Source of the DNA: Microbacteriaceae bacterium
GTDB taxonomy: Bacteria; Actinomycetota; Actinomycetes; Actinomycetales; Microbacteriaceae
Reading direction: 5' to 3'
Length of the DNA: 64,000 bases
NCBI GenBank assembly: GCA_025463545.1
Contig: JAODAR010000011.1
Location: forward strand, 62,001-126,000
Shown here one piece after another: positions 8,139-16,595 of the stretch; positions within the stretch are counted from its first letter, which is position 1; every line of letters starts with the position of its first letter. A program made the position numbers and the translations under genes. Under the pieces are notes generated by a model that was not told the DNA's origin, searched no databases, and saw only the letters and a program-made list of their open reading frames with translations.

Positions 8139-9407
8139 CTATCCGTATTCCGGGTGCTCGGCCATCCAGGCCTGCCACTTGGCCACGGCGGCGTCGTGCT
8201 CAGCCTCGGTCGTGGAGAAAATGGTCTCACCGGTGTCGAGGTTCCAGGTGACGAAGTAGAGCCAGGGGCCGTCTGCCGGATGCAGGGCAGCATCGATGGC
8301 CTGATCGCCCGGGTTGGAGATCGGGCCCACCGGCAATCCCGGATGCACGTAGGTGTTGTACGGGTTGTTGGCGTCGGCCCGCTCGGCATCGGTCGTGGTC
8401 ACCAGGTGGGTGTTGCCCGTGCCGTACGCGACGGTGGCATCGGACTGCAGCAGCCCGCTCGGCCACTGGGCGGGGTCGAGCCGGTTGAGGAAGACCCGTG
8501 ACACCTTGAAGTAGTCGTCGGCGAGGCCCGCTTCACGCTGGACCAGCGATGCCAGGACGATGGTGCGCCACCGGTCCCCCGGGGCAACGCCCGCCTGGTC
8601 GAGTGCCTCGAACGCGCGATCGACCATCGTCTTCAGTGCGTCGTGGGCCGTCGTCTCCGGCGCGAACGTGTAGGTGGCGGGAAACAGGAACCCTTCAAGT
8701 TTGGTCGCCTCCGTCGGGAGACCGAACGAACCGACGTCAGCCGCCGCGGCCTGCAGATCGGCGAGGGGAATGTCGGTGCCCTCGGAGATGGACTGCAGCA
8801 CGTCGGCTTCAGCCAGGCCTTCCTGCACGAGCACGGTCTGCTCCAGTTTGTTGGCCGGGTCGAGCAGCGCGTCGAGGGCGGAGCGCGCGCTCATGTGGGT
8901 CGCCAACTGGTACGCACCCGGCTGGAACACCGGTGCGGGAGTTTCCTTGAGCAGCAGGCCGTAGAAGGCATCGTAGCTCTTCACAACCTTCTTCGCGACC
9001 AGGCTGTTGGCGATGTCCGAGCCGTTCTGACCGTCGTGGATCATCACCACGACCTTCTTGTCGCCGGTGCCGGGGTAGTCTGCCGGCCCCTGGCTGGCGG
9101 CCAGGATCTGGCTGAGCGGCCCCTGCAGGGCGAGCGCCCCGGCACCGAGCAGGGCGAGGAACACGACCAGCACGATGAGACACCCCCAGGCGCCCTTGCG
9201 GCTGCGCTTCTCCCGTGGTGGTTCACCGCCGAGCTGAGCGCGGCGGCCGGACCGGGTGCTGCGGCGTTGCTCGGCCTCCCGCGCCGCCTTGCGGCTCACC
9301 GGCGCCGGGTGACTGGCGGCGGTTCCGCCGAGGAAGCTGTTCCAGTCAACGGGTGCCTGGCGGCCGGGCTCATCGTCGGGCTCGGCTGGAGTAGGGGTCA
9401 ACGACAC
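8139..9407 (-). CDS. mltG: MltG, endolytic murein transglycosylase
   Basis: MltG cuts nascent glycan strands at the membrane and is thought to set their length. The 422-residue protein has a basic, disordered cytoplasmic N-terminus (about 1-68), one transmembrane helix at about 72-95, and an extracytoplasmic YceG domain. The catalytic Glu lies in ASLVQREAG, and the family segments EGFLFPATYTF and PYNTYVHPGLPVGPISNPG are present. The start is GTG, directly abutting the ruvX TAA. The alaS-ruvX-mltG-aroE order is standard in Actinobacteria. Confidence 0.96.
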   Translation of the reverse strand: MSLTPTPAEPDDEPGRQAPVDWNSFLGGTAASHPAPVSRKAAREAEQRRSTRSGRRAQLGGEPPREKRSRKGAWGCLIVLVVFLALLGAGALALQGPLSQILAASQGPADYPGTGDKKVVVMIHDGQNGSDIANSLVAKKVVKSYDAFYGLLLKETPAPVFQPGAYQLATHMSARSALDALLDPANKLEQTVLVQEGLAEADVLQSISEGTDIPLADLQAAAADVGSFGLPTEATKLEGFLFPATYTFAPETTAHDALKTMVDRAFEALDQAGVAPGDRWRTIVLASLVQREAGLADDYFKVSRVFLNRLDPAQWPSGLLQSDATVAYGTGNTHLVTTTDAERADANNPYNTYVHPGLPVGPISNPGDQAIDAALHPADGPWLYFVTWNLDTGETIFSTTEAEHDAAVAKWQAWMAEHPEYG

Positions 9408-9878
9408 TTACGGCCTCTCGGTGGGGGCAACGGGCGAGCCAGGCGGCTTCCCGGAGGCACGTTCGGTGTCGAGAGCGTGCTGCAAGATTATAGTGGCGGC
9501 GACCTGATCGACCACTGGGCGCTGGGTTTTCGCCTTCCGGCCGGAGGCGCGGAGTGCTGACTGGGCGGCGACGGTGGAGAGCCGTTCGTCGACCAGGCGC
9601 ACCGGCGCGCTCACGGCTGCCGCAATCGACTCGGCGAACTCCACCGCGTCGTTGGTGGACGCGGTGCTGGCCCCGGAGAGCGCAAGCGGCAGCCCGACGA
9701 TGACCTCCACCGCCTCAAGCTCGGCGACGATTGCAACGATGCGGGTCAGCCCCGACGTGCCACCGAGGTCACGGGGCACGGTTTCGACCGGCGTGGCCAG
9801 CATGCCGTGAGCGTCACTCCGCGCCACACCGATCCTGGCCTTACCGACATCGATCCCCAGCCGCACCCCGTGGCGCAT
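9408..9878 (-). CDS. ruvX: Putative pre-16S rRNA nuclease / YqgF (RuvX)
   Basis: This is a 156-residue RNase H-fold nuclease of the YqgF family, implicated in 16S rRNA 5' maturation and formerly called a Holliday junction resolvase. Acidic residues lie in LGIDVGKARIGVARSD, in DERLSTVAA and in DQVAATIILQHALD. The start codon is inside the first of four 15-bp repeat units, so several upstream ATG triplets exist, each closed by an in-frame TGA. No strong Shine-Dalgarno is visible. It follows alaS and abuts mltG. Confidence 0.93.
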   Translation of the reverse strand: MRHGVRLGIDVGKARIGVARSDAHGMLATPVETVPRDLGGTSGLTRIVAIVAELEAVEVIVGLPLALSGASTASTNDAVEFAESIAAAVSAPVRLVDERLSTVAAQSALRASGRKAKTQRPVVDQVAATIILQHALDTERASGKPPGSPVAPTERP

Positions 9879-9935
9879 CCGTCAGTGCCCCATCCGTCAG
9901 TGCCTCATCCGTGCGTGCATCATCCGTCCGCGTCT
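9876..9935. repeat. 15-bp tandem repeat spanning the ruvX start
   Basis: Four units begin at 9876, 9891, 9906 and 9921. The first two share CATCCGTCAGTGCC. On the minus strand each unit supplies a GG-ATG; in the copies nearest ruvX this is followed by a TGA two codons later, making start-stop mini-ORFs just ahead of ruvX. Confidence 0.85.
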
Positions 9936-9941
9936 CTCCGG

Positions 9942-12596
9942 TCAGCTGCGGAGCGCCGCGCGCACGGCGTCGAGGGCGGCCGGGATCGCGTCCGGGTTGG
10001 TGCCGCCGCCCTGGGCGAGGTCATCCTTGCCGCCGCCGCCGCCGCCGAGGATCCCGGCGACCTGCTTGGCGAGTGCACCGGCGCGTGCGCCGGCGTCACG
10101 CGACCCGGCGTTTGTCGCCACGATGACGACCGGCTTGCCACTGACGACGGCTGCGAGGGCAACCACGGAAGGGTTACTGCCGAGGCGTTCCCGGGTTGCC
10201 GTCACCAGCATCCGCAGGTCGTCTGCCGAGTTCAGGGAGCCGAGGTTCTCCGCGACCACCGTGATCGAGCCGACTGTGGACGCGCTGGCCACGAGGCCGG
10301 GGACCCGGTCGGTGAGGGCGCGTGCCTCGTAAGCGGCTATCTTCTTCTCAGCCGACTTGAGGTTCTGCACCAGGTCGTTGATACGCTCGGGGAGTTGCTC
10401 CCTGGGCGTCTTGAGGTTCGCGGTCAGCTGGGAGACGATGGCGCGTTCGGCGGCGAGATCCTTGAACGCGTCGAGGCCCACCAGGGATTCCACCCGGCGA
10501 TTGGTCGAACCGACGGATGCCTCGCTGACGAGGTTGATCATGCCGATTTCCGCGCTGGTGGAGACGTGCGTTCCGGCGCAGAGTTCCCGCGACCAGGGCC
10601 CCCCGATGTCGACCATGCGGACCCGGTCGCCGTACTTCTCGCCGAACAGCGCCATCGCGCCGAGCGCCTTGGCCTCGGCCAGTGGCATCTCTCGGGTCAC
10701 CACCTCGAGGTTGTCACGGATCGCGTTGTTGGAGATCTCCTCGATCTCGCTGCGGGTCGCCGGTGACAGGGCCTGGTTCCAGGAGAAGTCGAGGCGGAAA
10801 AAGCCGGCCTTGTTGTACGAGCCCGACTGGTGCGCGTTCGGGCCGAGCACCTGGCGGAGCGCGGCATGGAGGATGTGGGTTCCGGAGTGCGCCTGCCGCG
10901 CGCCGCGGCGCCAGTCGGGGTCGACGATGCTGGTGGCGCTGTCGCCCACGCCGACCGAGCCTTCGCGAACCTGCACCTTGTGGCTGATCAGGCCCTTCAC
11001 GGGCTTCTGCACGTCGAGCACTTCGAGTTCGTAGCCGGGGCCGACGATCAGCCCTGCGTCGGCTTCCTGGCCGCCGGACTCGGCGTAGAGTGCGGTCTCG
11101 GCGAGGATGACCTCGGCGATCTCGCCGGCGACGGCGCTCGTGACGGAGACACCGTCGACGATGATGCCGAGCACAGATGACTCGGTCTGCAGTTCGTCGT
11201 AGCCGGTGAACCGGGTCTCCCCGGCTGCCCGGAACGCGCTGTACACCGAGAGGTCGGCAAGGTGGGTCTTCTTGGCCTTCGCGTCGGCCTTGGCCATCGT
11301 CCGTTGCTTGGCCATCAGCGTGTCGAACGCCTCGCGGTTGACGCTGAGTCCGGCTTCCTCGGCGATTTCCAGCGTGATCTCGATCGGGAAGCCGTAGGTG
11401 TCGTGCAGCAGGAAGGCGGTGTCGCCGGCCAGCTCAGTCTTGTGGGCACTCTTCGTCTTCGCGACGGCAAGGTCGAGTACGCTGCTGCCGCTCGCGAGGG
11501 TACGGAGGAAGGTCTCCTCTTCGGAGTACGCGGCCTGGCTGATGCGGCCGTAGTCCGCCTGCACCTCCGGATACGCGGCGCTCATCGCGTCGCGGGACGC
11601 CGGGAACAGTTCCGGGAAGGTGGCGCCCTCGACGCCGAGCAGCCGCATGGCGCGTACGCTCCGGCGCATCAGGCGGCGCAGGATGTAGCCGCGTCCCTCG
11701 TTCGACGGCATGACCCCGTCGCTCATGAGCATCAGCGAGGAGCGCACATGATCGGCGACGATCCGCATCCGCACGTCATCGCCGTGGTCGGCGCCGTAGC
11801 GCCGGCCGGAGAGCTCACTGGCGCGGTCGAGTACCGGCCGCACCTGGTCGATCTCGTACATGTTCTCGACGCCCTGCTTGAGGAACGCCACCCGCTCGAG
11901 ACCCATGCCGGTGTCGATGTTCTTCCGGGGAAGGTCGCCGAGTATCTCGAAGTCATGCTTGCCGGCGCCCTCGCCGCGCAGGTACTGCATGAAGACCAGG
12001 TTCCAGATTTCGACGTACCGGTCATCATCCGTCGCCGGACCGCCGTCGATGCCGTAGGCCGGTCCGCGGTCGAAGAAGATCTCAGAGCAGGGGCCGGCCG
12101 GGCCGGGTTGGCCGGTCGACCAGTAGTTCGTGTCCATTCCGAGTCGCTGGATGCGGCTCTCCGGCACACCGAGTGCGCGCCAGTAGCGGAAGGCCTCGTC
12201 GTCGTCGCGGTAGATCGTGACCCAGAGGTCTTTCTCGTGGAAACCGTAGCCGCCCGCCGATTCCGGCGTGGTGAGCAGTTCCCAGGCGTAGCCGATCGCC
12301 TGTTCCTTGAAATAGTCCCCGAACGAGAAGTTGCCGTTCATCTGGAAGAACGTGCCGTGACGCGGGGTCTTGCCGACCTCTTCGATGTCGTTGGTACGGA
12401 TGCACTTTTGCACGCTGGTGGCGCGCGGGTACGGCGCCGGCACCAGGCCGGTGAGGTAGGGCACGAAGGGCACCATGCCGGCCACGGTGAAGAGAAGGGT
12501 GGGGTCGTCGCTTACGAGTGAAGCGGAGGGGACGACCGTGTGGCCGCGCGCGGCGAAGAAGTCGAGCCAGCGCCCGCGAATATCAGCAGTCTGCAT
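9942..12596 (-). CDS. alaS: Alanyl-tRNA synthetase
   Basis: AlaRS charges tRNA-Ala. With the ATG at 12596 it starts MQTADIRGRWLDFF and is 884 residues, the usual size; the longer open frame upstream is Ser/Arg-rich and unlike any synthetase. The class II aminoacylation core contains FTVAGMVPF and QMNGNFSFGDYFK. The editing domain has the zinc-site HSGTHILH and CAGTHVSTSAEIG. The C-terminal C-Ala region ends with the Gly-rich GGGGGGKDDLAQGGG segment. It heads the ruvX-mltG-aro block. Confidence 0.97.
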   Translation of the reverse strand: MQTADIRGRWLDFFAARGHTVVPSASLVSDDPTLLFTVAGMVPFVPYLTGLVPAPYPRATSVQKCIRTNDIEEVGKTPRHGTFFQMNGNFSFGDYFKEQAIGYAWELLTTPESAGGYGFHEKDLWVTIYRDDDEAFRYWRALGVPESRIQRLGMDTNYWSTGQPGPAGPCSEIFFDRGPAYGIDGGPATDDDRYVEIWNLVFMQYLRGEGAGKHDFEILGDLPRKNIDTGMGLERVAFLKQGVENMYEIDQVRPVLDRASELSGRRYGADHGDDVRMRIVADHVRSSLMLMSDGVMPSNEGRGYILRRLMRRSVRAMRLLGVEGATFPELFPASRDAMSAAYPEVQADYGRISQAAYSEEETFLRTLASGSSVLDLAVAKTKSAHKTELAGDTAFLLHDTYGFPIEITLEIAEEAGLSVNREAFDTLMAKQRTMAKADAKAKKTHLADLSVYSAFRAAGETRFTGYDELQTESSVLGIIVDGVSVTSAVAGEIAEVILAETALYAESGGQEADAGLIVGPGYELEVLDVQKPVKGLISHKVQVREGSVGVGDSATSIVDPDWRRGARQAHSGTHILHAALRQVLGPNAHQSGSYNKAGFFRLDFSWNQALSPATRSEIEEISNNAIRDNLEVVTREMPLAEAKALGAMALFGEKYGDRVRMVDIGGPWSRELCAGTHVSTSAEIGMINLVSEASVGSTNRRVESLVGLDAFKDLAAERAIVSQLTANLKTPREQLPERINDLVQNLKSAEKKIAAYEARALTDRVPGLVASASTVGSITVVAENLGSLNSADDLRMLVTATRERLGSNPSVVALAAVVSGKPVVIVATNAGSRDAGARAGALAKQVAGILGGGGGGKDDLAQGGGTNPDAIPAALDAVRAALRS

Positions 12597-12666
12597 GGGT
12601 TCCGTCGTTGAAGGGGTGCGATGAGGTGGATCGTTGGAGGGTGAAGAGGAGACCGCGCCGGGTGGG

Positions 12667-12879
12667 TCAGGCTGTGGCCGGGTCGTCGACGTCGCCGCCG
12701 ATAGCCGAGCGCAGTTCGGCTTCGCGCTGGTGGTAGCCCTCCGAGATCGCCTCACCGAATTCCCGCGCTTTGGCGTCCAGGTCAGTGAAGAAGGCCTTGC
12801 CCTGGTGGGTCTTGTTGACTTCGTGAGCGACGACGAATCCTGCTCCAATGCCGACAACGAACCAGATGAAGGTCTTCAT
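12667..12879 (-). CDS. Small single-pass membrane protein upstream of alaS
   Basis: The 70-residue protein has an N-terminal helix FIWFVVGIGAGFVVAHEV and then a charged helical tail rich in Glu, Arg and Lys. Its position between a DUF948 gene and alaS matches a small conserved actinobacterial protein, possibly the DUF6167 type; I assign that name only tentatively. It is probably anchored in the membrane with the tail in the cytoplasm. Function is unknown. Confidence 0.75.
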   Translation of the reverse strand: MKTFIWFVVGIGAGFVVAHEVNKTHQGKAFFTDLDAKAREFGEAISEGYHQREAELRSAIGGDVDDPATA

Positions 12880-12922
12880 GACAATGCTCCCATGGGGTAG
12901 AGGTTGAGTTAAGCGTAGTGGT

Positions 12923-13312
12923 CTAGCGGTTCCGGCCGCGGTCGACCCGGCCCGGGCCTCCCGCCCGGAATGCGGCGCGCACGGCGGCGGAGAAGCCGGC
13001 GAGCTTGATCAGCGGCCCACCGACGGTCGCGGCGAACAGGGCGACAAGGGCCGACACGTTGCCGGTGACCTCGGCGACGCTGCGCGTGATGGTGTCCACC
13101 CGGGCCAGTTGCTGGTTGGCTTCCCGGATGGTCGTGGTGGTCTCGGTGAGGATCGGCGCGATCCCCGTGCTCATGTCACGGATCGCATCCGTTGTCTGGT
13201 CGAACACCCGCCCCAGCTTGACCAGCGGGATTGCGAGGAGACCGACCAGTACCGCGAACACAGCTGCGGCAATCAGTCCGGCGATATCTCCACCTGACAT
13301 TGACTCCACCAT
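12923..13312 (-). CDS. DUF948 membrane protein
   Basis: The protein is about 129 residues, with an N-terminal transmembrane helix (IAGLIAAAVFAVLVGLLAI) followed by amphipathic helical sequence typical of DUF948, resembling part of a methyl-accepting protein. The start is uncertain: the ATG at 13312 gives MVESMSGG, and a second ATG at 13300 follows GGTGGAG by three bases. It is co-oriented with rpsD and alaS. The molecular role of DUF948 is unknown. Confidence 0.8.
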   Translation of the reverse strand: MVESMSGGDIAGLIAAAVFAVLVGLLAIPLVKLGRVFDQTTDAIRDMSTGIAPILTETTTTIREANQQLARVDTITRSVAEVTGNVSALVALFAATVGGPLIKLAGFSAAVRAAFRAGGPGRVDRGRNR

Positions 13313-13368
13313 CCATTCCAGAATCGGTATGCGTTACCTCCCACGGGCTGCGGGAACACAAGCCGAAG

Positions 13369-13397
13369 GGCGGACCACCCGATCGGTGGCCCGCCCT
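13369..13397. terminator. Hairpin downstream of rpsD
   Basis: GGGCGGACCACC pairs with GGTGGCCCGCCC across a CGATC loop, with a single A-C mismatch. It lies 19 bp after the rpsD stop on the minus strand. There is no U-tract, as is common in high-GC actinobacteria. Confidence 0.75.
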
Positions 13398-13415
13398 CCA
13401 GCGTAGTTGAGATGC

Positions 13416-14045
13416 TTAGCGCGCTGCGTAGTACTCGACGACGAGCTGGACTTCACAGGTCACCGGGACCTCGGCGCGCTTCGGGCGACGCACGAGGCGG
13501 GCCTGCAGCTTGTCGAGCTCGACCTCGAGGTAGGCGGGAACCTTGGGCAGGACATCGACGTGTCCGCCGGCGGCTGCGACCTGGAACGGCTCCATGCCCT
13601 CGCTGCGGGCCTTGACGTGGATCATCTGGCCGGGCTTCACGCGGAAGGACGGACGGTCGACGAGCTGGCCGTCAACGAGGATGTGGCGGTGCACAACCAT
13701 CTGGCGGGCCTGAGCGGTGGTGCGGGCGAGGCCGGCACGCAGCACGAGAGCGTCGAGACGCATCTCGAGGAGCTCGACCAGGTTCTCACCGGTCAGGCCC
13801 TGGGCCTTGCGGGCTTCCTGGAAGGCGATCTTCAACTGCGCCTCACGGATGCCGTACTGGGCGCGTAAGCGCTGCTTCTCGCGCAGGCGAACGGCGTAGT
13901 CCGAGTCAGCCTTGCGCTTGGTGCGGCCGTGCTCACCCGGAGCGTACGGGCGCTTCTCGAGGTACTTGGCAGCCTTCGGGGTGAGGGCGATGCCGAGGGC
14001 CCGTGAGAGGCGGGTCTTGCTGCGGGTACGTGACTTGGTAGACAC
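13416..14045 (-). CDS. rpsD: Small ribosomal subunit protein uS4
   Basis: S4 is a primary 16S-binding assembly protein. The 209-residue sequence opens with MSTKSRTRSKTRLSRALG. The S4 RNA-binding domain, with LEMRLDALVLRAGLA and HRHILVDGQLVDRPSFRVKPGQ, occupies about residues 90-155. The start is GTG with AAAGGAAACC just upstream. It stands alone here rather than in the alpha operon, as is usual in Actinobacteria. A leader of about 160-180 nt precedes it. Confidence 0.98.
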   Translation of the reverse strand: MSTKSRTRSKTRLSRALGIALTPKAAKYLEKRPYAPGEHGRTKRKADSDYAVRLREKQRLRAQYGIREAQLKIAFQEARKAQGLTGENLVELLEMRLDALVLRAGLARTTAQARQMVVHRHILVDGQLVDRPSFRVKPGQMIHVKARSEGMEPFQVAAAGGHVDVLPKVPAYLEVELDKLQARLVRRPKRAEVPVTCEVQLVVEYYAAR

Positions 14046-14225
14046 GGTTTCCTTTCAATAGAACTCAAACAATGGATGTCCCGGCTGGCGCTGTTGTGCG
14101 CCCGGGGAAAGTCAGAGGGGTGTCGCCACGGGTCGCCCGGCTACTGAGCGAATCCCAACAAGAAAGGATTTGGACGCAGCCGCACGCCAAACCCAGTTGT
14201 AGGCAGCGTTCAGACTACCACACCG
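14046..14225 (-). promoter_or_regulatory. Long rpsD leader with hairpin
   Basis: This 180-bp gap holds no gene. On the minus strand TACAAC near 14200 could be a -10 element, giving a leader of roughly 160 nt. A stem built on GGCGC/GCGCC and CCGGG segments lies at about 14080-14105, 35 nt before the start codon. An S4 autoregulatory leader is possible, but I cannot match it to a known class. Confidence 0.35.
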
Positions 14226-15593
14226 TCACTGGCCGCGGATGATGCGGCGGAGCTTCGCGAGGCGGGCCGAGACCTCCCGCTCATTGCCGTGCTCGGTCGG
14301 CTCGTAATAGCGAACGGACTTCAGCTCGTTCGGCGGGTACTGCTGCTGCAACACACCCAGGGCGTCGTCGTGCGGGTATTTGTACCCGCGACCGTGGCCG
14401 AGCCGTTTGGCGCCCGGGTAGTGCGCGTCGCGGAGATGTTTCGGCACCCGTCCGGACTTGCCGGAGCGCACGTCGTTGATCGCCGCATCGAGGGCCATGT
14501 ACGCGGCGTTCGACTTCGGCGCCGTCGCCAGGTGCACGACAGCCTGGGCCAGTGGGATCCGGCCCTCCGGCATTCCGATGAGCTGCACGGCGTCGGCCGC
14601 GGCCACGGCGATCACCAGCGACTGCGGGTCGGCCATGCCGATGTCCTCGGAGGCAAGCACGATGATCCGCCGGGCAATGAAGCGCGGGTCTTCGCCGGCC
14701 TCGATCATCCGGGCCAGGTAGTGGAGCGACGCGTCGACGTCTGAGCCCCGCACGGACTTGATGAACGCACTGATCACGTCGTAGTGCTCGTCGCCGTTGC
14801 GGTCGTATCGCAAAAGTGCCCGGTCGACGGCCAGTGCGACGATCTCGGTGGTGATCACCGGCTTATCGGCGCCGGGCTCTCGCGAAGATTCTGCGCCCTG
14901 TGATCCAGCACGCGTTGTTTCAGCACTGACGGATGCCGCCTCCAGCGCAGTCAGCGCCCGCCGGGCGTCTCCGGAGGCCAGCCTGATGATCGCCGCACGG
15001 GCCTCAGGGTCGAGTTCATACTGCCCGGCCAGTCCGCGTGGGTCCTCCACGGCGCGATCGACGACGATGCCGAGGTCATCGTCGCTCAGCACCTCCAGGG
15101 TGAGCAGGAGCGAACGGGACAGCAGCGGTGAGATCACCGAGAAGGAGGGATTCTCGGTGGTCGCGGCCACCAGGATGATCACCCCGTTCTCGACCCCTGG
15201 CAGCAGCGCATCCTGCTGGGCCTTGGAGAAGCGGTGGATCTCGTCGAGGAAGAGCACAGTAGAGAGGCCGTACAGGTCCCGGCTGGTCCTGGCTTCCTCC
15301 ATCACCTGCCGTACGTCCCGCACGCCCGCGGACACGGCCGACAGTTCCACGAACCGCCGGCCGGAGCTGTGCGCGATCGCCTGGGCCAGGGTCGTCTTGC
15401 CGGTTCCGGGCGGCCCCCAGAGAATCACCGAGACCGATCCCTGCTCACCGCTCTTGTCACTGGCCAGGCTCACCAGCGGAGACCCCGGGGTCAGGAGGTG
15501 ACGCTGCCCGGCAACCTCATCGAGGCTTTTCGGGCGCATTCGCACCGCGAGAGGGGTTGCGCCACTGCGCAGCCCGGGTTGGGCATCCGACAT
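14226..15593 (-). CDS. rarA: Replication-associated recombination ATPase RarA/MgsA
   Basis: RarA is a clamp-loader-like AAA+ ATPase acting at stalled forks. The 455-residue protein has Walker [16 protein letters not shown], Walker [10 protein letters not shown] and the sensor segment [11 protein letters not shown], then the helical MgsA tetramerisation region with [13 protein letters not shown], and ends near [14 protein letters not shown] Ser/Gly/Glu-rich loop around residues 225-245 looks like a linker expansion. It is divergent from the cyclophilin gene. Confidence 0.95.
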   Translation of the reverse strand: MSDAQPGLRSGATPLAVRMRPKSLDEVAGQRHLLTPGSPLVSLASDKSGEQGSVSVILWGPPGTGKTTLAQAIAHSSGRRFVELSAVSAGVRDVRQVMEEARTSRDLYGLSTVLFLDEIHRFSKAQQDALLPGVENGVIILVAATTENPSFSVISPLLSRSLLLTLEVLSDDDLGIVVDRAVEDPRGLAGQYELDPEARAAIIRLASGDARRALTALEAASVSAETTRAGSQGAESSREPGADKPVITTEIVALAVDRALLRYDRNGDEHYDVISAFIKSVRGSDVDASLHYLARMIEAGEDPRFIARRIIVLASEDIGMADPQSLVIAVAAADAVQLIGMPEGRIPLAQAVVHLATAPKSNAAYMALDAAINDVRSGKSGRVPKHLRDAHYPGAKRLGHGRGYKYPHDDALGVLQQQYPPNELKSVRYYEPTEHGNEREVSARLAKLRRIIRGQ

Positions 15594-15643
15594 TTCTCCA
15601 GCGTAGTTTGTGGTTAGAGTTCAATCTGGCCGAAAGGATAAAT

Positions 15644-16450
15644 GTGGCTCAGAACCCGAGGCAAGACCGTGAAGCCCGCGAAGCGCGCGCCCGAGTGCGG
15701 GCGTACCAGGCCAGGCAGGCTGTTCACGAGCACCAGAACAAACGGCGCAGGCGGGACAACGTCCTTGCCGGCGCCGCCCTCCTGGTTGTGCTGGTACTCG
15801 CGGTCGGCGGACAGCTGTTCTTCTTCAACGGCGGACCCGGCACACCCGCGGCCACATCCACGGCCGCGCCCACCGCGACACCGACACCGACACCGACGGC
15901 CGCAGCCGGACAGAACAGCGGCGACGTACCGCCGGCGACCCTGGCCGAGAATCGCACCTGGACCGGAACACTGACCCTCAACGACGTGCCACTCGGCATC
16001 GAACTGGACGGGACGCGTGCCCCGCAGGCGGTGTCCTCCACGATCAGCCTGTTCACGAACAATTTCTACACGGGCGTCTCCTGCCACCGGCTCACCACTG
16101 GCGGCTTCTTCGTTCTGCAGTGCGGTGACCCCCAGGGCGACGGCAGCGGCGGCCCCGGGTACAGCTACGGACCGATCGAGAATGCGCCGGCCGACAACGT
16201 GTACCCGGCTGGCACCATCGCCATGGCCCGCCAGGGCGGCAACGCGTACAGCCAGGGCAGCCAGTTCTTCATCGTCTACGACGACACCACCATCCCCTCA
16301 GACGCCGCCGGCGGCTACACGGTGATCGGCAAGGTCACCAGCGGTCTCGACCACCTGAAGACAGCGATCACGGATGCCGGGGTCGAGGGCGGCGCCACCG
16401 ACGGCAAGCCGGCCGTTCCGACGACGATCACGGCTGCCACGATCAAGTAG
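15644..16450 (+). CDS. Membrane-anchored cyclophilin-type peptidyl-prolyl isomerase
   Basis: It is expected to speed proline isomerisation of exported proteins. The GTG start follows AAAGGA by five bases and gives 268 residues beginning MAQNPRQDREARE; longer frames lack a ribosome site. A charged N-terminus (1-38) precedes one transmembrane helix (about 40-61), a Pro/Thr/Ala linker and the cyclophilin domain. That domain has CHRLTTGGFFVLQCGDPQGDG, GTIAMAR and SQFFIVYDD. It is divergent from rarA and precedes a DUF349 gene. Confidence 0.92.
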   Translation: MAQNPRQDREAREARARVRAYQARQAVHEHQNKRRRRDNVLAGAALLVVLVLAVGGQLFFFNGGPGTPAATSTAAPTATPTPTPTAAAGQNSGDVPPATLAENRTWTGTLTLNDVPLGIELDGTRAPQAVSSTISLFTNNFYTGVSCHRLTTGGFFVLQCGDPQGDGSGGPGYSYGPIENAPADNVYPAGTIAMARQGGNAYSQGSQFFIVYDDTTIPSDAAGGYTVIGKVTSGLDHLKTAITDAGVEGGATDGKPAVPTTITAATIK

Positions 16451-16595
16451 GGTAGCCATTCTGTCGCGCGCCGCTGCGGTAACAGTTCCGTCGCAGCGAC
16501 TACCGCCCGGTCGCATTGCAATAGGCTGGTGCCGGTATGGGCGCGTTCTCCACAGTGGAGGACGCGGCAATCCGACTACATCAAAGGTGAGGCTC

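Noticed and set aside
12597..12857. N-terminal extension of alaS
   Set aside because: The added stretch is Ser/Arg/Pro-rich and unlike AlaRS; the MQTADIRG start matches the family.
16472..16498. Hairpin CGCTGCG/CGCAGCG after the cyclophilin gene
   Set aside because: The 7-bp stem with a 13-base loop is too weak to call a terminator.
16510..16530. TAGGCT as a promoter for the DUF349 gene
   Set aside because: There is no usable -35, and read-through from the cyclophilin gene is equally likely.
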